Source: Berberis thunbergii
Lineage: Eukaryota > Streptophyta > Magnoliopsida > Ranunculales > Berberidaceae
Direction of reading: 5' to 3'
Assembly (NCBI GenBank): GCA_003290165.1
Contig: QNQO01000673.1
Coordinates: 372,001-436,000 of the forward strand
Length of the DNA: 64,000 nucleotides
Positions 60,178 to 64,000 of this stretch are shown here, piece after piece (within the stretch, counting starts at the first letter, position 1; each line of letters begins with the position of its first letter). A program made the translations under genes and the position numbers. The notes beneath the pieces are model-generated. The model made no database searches and had not been told where the DNA came from. It saw only the letters and a list, made by a program, of their open reading frames with translations.

Positions 60178-61447
60178 ATCCATCTCAACTCTACACTAAT
60201 TTAAGATTGTATTATGGCACAACTACTATACTATCACGAGATACATTTTTTAACCAAAATGCTTTACATTAAGGTTTGTCTATTGAATAAAAAAATATAT
60301 ATATCTTTATTTTTACTAACACTATATAAGAAATTACAAACTAATGCATTGGCATTTTGAAGGTGGAAACAATAGCAAATACGAAATGTTAAATTTAAAA
60401 GTGGTTTATTTTCCATCTCTAACAATTAAACAATGTCAACGTGTTTAAACTTATTAAATGAAATCGTGATAGTTTGACATATTTAGGATGTGTTTACTTC
60501 AAAATAAAATCGATAAATAAAATTTACCCAATAAATGACATGGTGGGAGACAAATCGAAAAGAACTATTATTCAATACTACCAAAATTCAAACCATGTCA
60601 TATGAGCATCCAAACTTGCAATAGAGCTCCAAACTCAAACATTTGATGAAATTCAATACCAAAATTTATATACATTAGAAATGAACAATTCATGGTGCAG
60701 ACGAAAGTCTAAACATCTTGTTTGTGATTGGATGTCTATTCCCCCCACTTTACCTGCCAAATAATCTTGGTTGAGAAACATGGGTGAATCTTTGCCTCAT
60801 GTTAAAATATTTCTTTAGAAAAAATTAGCATGGCATACTCATCCATTATCATTCATGATTTGAAAAACTCACGTGTTTGACTGCAAAGAAAATTTCTTTT
60901 TGCCCTGAGAAAATTTTAAATATAAAATATTGTCTACAGAATAAAATTCTCATTGTTTACTTGCACAGTGGCAAACTTTCTTTGGGAGAACGAGATTGAG
61001 AGAGGAAAAAAACTAAAGATGGGAGTCTTCCCTTTCTCACGCGCATCTCGAGGGAAATGAACGGCTTTCACCTCGCCACGTCATTTCCCTCGCTCGTTTC
61101 CTCGCCCTTTCCCTCGACATTTAGAATCTCTCTTCTCATTAAACACATTTTTTTTAGCCAAACCAAATACGTGAATGGATTAAACCAGGTCATTACCATT
61201 ACAATGATCAAACCATTTCATTCCACACCTAAACAGCCACTGAACTTCCTTATCCAAACCTCATTTCCAAAAAACCTTTACTCATCCATTAATTTACAGA
61301 ACAGCCACTGAAATCAGTAGAACAAGAACGAGCAAAAAACCTTTCCAGGCTAATTCCGTAGTTTCAGTAACCCATAGGGTGATTTACGTCATTGCAGTGT
61401 TAATTTTATCAAACAAAAGCTCGGAGCAGCCTATCCTCCTCTCTCCC
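60178..61447 (+). other. Region upstream of the L5 pseudogene
   Basis: No gene seen. At 61045-61105 there are TTTCCCTCG/CGAGGGAAA words in both orientations. The last 100 bases probably held the L5 promoter and leader. Confidence 0.45.
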
Positions 61448-63444
61448 ATGGTGTCCACTGTAACCTTACAGTCTCGTTTCTCTTCCTTTCATGGCGAATC
61501 TATTGTATCAGTTTCATCCCCAATTTCGAGTTGAATCTCAGTTGCAACCCCAAGAAAGCAATGTGGGTTTTCGGTAAGAGCTTCCACTGGGATCGTTTTG
61601 GTGGACAAATCGGAGGCAGAGAAGGTTCATCGCTTGAAGACCACTTACTTGGAGAAAATTGTTCCTTTCTCAAAGAGGAGTTCCAGTACAGCAACATGCT
61701 CGAGGTATCAAATCCCAATCACCCATTTTGATTTCAAGTTTGGGTTTAAGTCTGTTTGTTGAAATTTGGGGGTTTTGTGAACAAAAATTGGTTCAGTTTG
61801 TGTCTTTTCATATTGTATCATGTTGGAGTTTTGATTTAGATGTTAAGGAAGAATACCCATTAAGGATTTAGGTTTATATGTTGTTGTTTCGAAGAATTTG
61901 AGCATTTTGTGTTAATGTGGATAATGGGCAGATACCAAGAGTGGAGAAGATTGTTTGTAGCCATGCACTGATTAGAAGAAGACAATGGTTTCTGTTGTAA
62001 CCCAAGCGAACTTTTAAAGATTTCTCAAAAATAATTTTTCCAACACAACCATAAATATTTCTACTCCATGTTGACTTAATCTATAGAAACACGGTTTGAA
62101 AACACAGCTGTTATAATGCAACCATCGATGCCCATTTAATCACCCATTATGTATGTAGTCTGAGAAGAGCTGTGCAAACAAATATAGGAGTAAGTCTAGC
62201 CATCCCGGTCTGCTGGCCTGGTTGGTTTTTTTTTACACGTTTTTGTTAGCCTGTGGTGTAAAAGACGCCGTTCTTTGGGTGTACTCCATCCATCAGGCCC
62301 CTCACAATTTAGAAAGGCTACTTGGCGTTCTGGACACTAGAACTTTACAGTCAAAACTGAAAATCCAGGTGACAATGATTTGACTTGACAAAATTAGAGT
62401 GGCATTCTACTTTTATGGTTTTCTTGTCCACAAATTTTAGTATGAAATAAATACCTCTGATGCTATGCTATTACAAATCTATGTATAGTAGCCCATTTTA
62501 CTATTAACAAGGATTATTATTGTATACAAGTGGTTAGGTTCTATGCAGTAATTGGATCGTGCTACTAGTTTGAAATTCAAAGCTTGGTTATATGCCTGTA
62601 AATTGTAATGCTCTGGAATTGAACAGAAAAATGTACAGTGCCCCTCTAGGTTTGCACAAATTGTATTGGCTGAGGAATCCCTGAACTCTGGCATCGTACT
62701 TGTGCCAGACATTTAGATACACATAAGGTCAACCATAATATTTTTTATGTTTTGACGGACAGAGTGGTAACTGATATATTTCTTACCTTGCCAGAGGTTG
62801 GTGAGGATTCAATGAATTTTTTTTTTTTTTTTCCTTTCAATTTTTATCGTCTTAAACAATGTTCTAGACTGTTGAGGTGGTTGGAATAGCTTACACATTA
62901 TGTGGTTTGTATTCCACATTCATACGTGCGTATCCAGTGAAGTCTTGCTTATCCACCTCTGAAAAAAATGATTGTACAAGGTGACATGTTAACTTATTTG
63001 CAAGTGCAATAGTTTATACACTATTAAGTTATTAACTGATTCCTTTGAAAATTCTTCTTATAGGTTACACCATAACTGATCATTTGATGGAATTTGGTTG
63101 CTTTACAGATGACGTATTCGTTTCTGGACCGGTTGATAAACTTGGGACTTCCAAGAACAAGGGATTTCCAGGGTCTAAGACCCAACAGCTTCGATGGACA
63201 TGGGAACTACAGCATTGGGATGAGAGAGCAAGGTGCCTTTCCAGAGCTAAGGTATGATGCTCTTGGTAAGCCAAGGGGAATGGATGTTTGCATAACTACC
63301 ACAGCAAAAACAGATGAGGAAGGTCACAAGCTACTTGTTCTTATGGGAATGCCTTTTAGAGAAGGTGGAGGTCAACAAACTATAGTTCGCAAAAAGAAGT
63401 TGAAAAAGCACCATTTTGACACCAAATCCAAGGGAAGGAGGTAG
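61448..63444 (+). pseudogene. Decayed nuclear gene for plastid ribosomal protein L5 (uL5c)
   Basis: Exon 1 (61448-61704) encodes a Ser-rich transit-peptide-like start (MVSTVTLQSRFSSFHGESIV), then VDKSEAEKVHRLKTTYLEKI and, after a 1-nt shift, LKEEFQYSNMLE, as in plastid L5. It has an in-frame TGA (about 61532). A piece of exon 2 (61932-61955, IPRVEKIV) remains after an AG, but the rest of the central part (the segment normally running to GQPLGIAVTLRG) is missing. The last exon (63109-63444) is well kept: [39 protein letters not shown], then [10 protein letters not shown]. Introns are present, so this is a decayed resident gene and not a retrocopy. The 116-codon terminal frame could be mistaken for a gene. 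Confidence 0.88.
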
Positions 63445-63769
63445 AAGTGAAGATCATTTGATTTGTGATTATTCACCACTGTATGTTCTTAAACGTAATG
63501 CCAACTGCAAGATTGTAAGAATATATCATGTTTCTGCCAAATTACCTGTTTTATCTCCTCAGCTCTTCGCTAGTTCATGCAATCCTGTAGGTGATGAGCA
63601 TCGGCGGCAACATCACACTACAGTGAAACATAGCCATTGTTAAGTGATTTTCACAGCACAATTCTCTCCTTAAAAAACGAAACAACCAACAAAATCACAG
63701 GGTACATATACCATATGCAGAAAGTTATTGTTTCGTATTAAAAAGGATACACTATTATAAAAGAGAAAT

Positions 63770-63944
63770 GCTAGGAAACTATGTTTTGTAAACATGTTTT
63801 GCAACCATGATGACGTGTCATGATCTGGAAAGAATGATGAAATTCTTGAAGATTTTATGTGTATCTCAAAATTGTAAAAAACTCCTCTAACGATGCCACA
63901 TCATCATGGTTACGAAACATGTTTACAAAACATGGTTTCCTAGC
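63770..63944. mobile_element. Short inverted-repeat element (MITE-like)
   Basis: The arms GCTAGGAAACTATGTTTTGT... and its complement ...ACAAAACATGGTTTCCTAGC match over about 50 bp, with a 70-bp loop. No clear target duplication was found, so the superfamily is open. Confidence 0.75.
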
Positions 63945-64000
63945 CTCACTCATTATTTTATTCACAAAAATTGTTATACATGAATCTAAGCTCTTTATTT

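Noticed and set aside
63094..63444. 116-codon open frame as a short intact gene
   Set aside because: It is the terminal exon of the L5 pseudogene. The ATG at 63109 coincides with the exon border and no transit peptide or N-terminal domain is encoded.

Overview
The window is nuclear DNA of a dicot, most likely a woody Rosaceae (apple/pear type). That placement is inference from protein similarity and repeat style, not from a search. It holds three multi-exon genes with GT-AG introns, one decayed gene, and a dense load of transposable elements, most of them inside very long introns.

Layout. (1) 1-4500: end of a hAT-like element, then a degenerate Ty3/gypsy chromovirus and its 3' LTR. (2) 5844-20725, + strand: ANGUSTIFOLIA (AN), the plant CtBP/BARS-like protein, 7 coding exons and 657 aa. 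Intron 1 is 7.3 kb and carries a 3.5-kb hAT element that holds pieces of two unrelated host genes, plus a SINE. Intron 3 is 4 kb with a LINE remnant. (3) 21047-25577: a TRIM retrotransposon with a hAT element inserted nine bases inside one LTR, a fragment of a nucleobase-ascorbate transporter gene, and another hAT element. (4) 25950-36822, + strand: a REVEILLE-type single-MYB SHAQKYF transcription factor of the RVE3/4/5/6/8 (LCL) group, 8 coding exons and 337 aa, with a 5.1-kb intron 1 full of hAT elements. (5) 39312-56446, - strand: the ortholog of CBE1 (CONSERVED BINDING OF EIF4E 1), 10 coding exons, with a 1-nt frameshift near 39800. Its 7.2-kb fifth coding intron contains an LTR retrotransposon and a triplicated segment. 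(6) 58974-60163: a 5'-truncated LINE with a perfect 14-bp target-site duplication. (7) 61448-63444, + strand: a broken nuclear gene for plastid ribosomal protein L5.

The gene order is informative. In Arabidopsis AN (At1g01510) sits beside RVE3/ASG4 (At1g01520), and RVE5 (At4g01280) sits near CBE1 (At4g01290) and a plastid L5 gene (At4g01310). Here AN - RVE - CBE1 - L5 form one contiguous run. This looks like the unfractionated ancestral order, with L5 now being lost at this locus. No operon-like cooperation is implied: the three intact-looking genes are separate transcription units for cell-shape control, clock-related transcription and translation initiation.

Most notable: the gene-capturing hAT element (9032-12490); the TRIM whose two LTRs both carry an snRNA-type USE plus TATA arrangement; two hAT elements that used the same 8-bp target site; and an element at 36010-36291 with hAT-like ends but an internal tRNA-like box A/box B pair. 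I found no CRISPR array, no rRNA gene and no intact tRNA gene.
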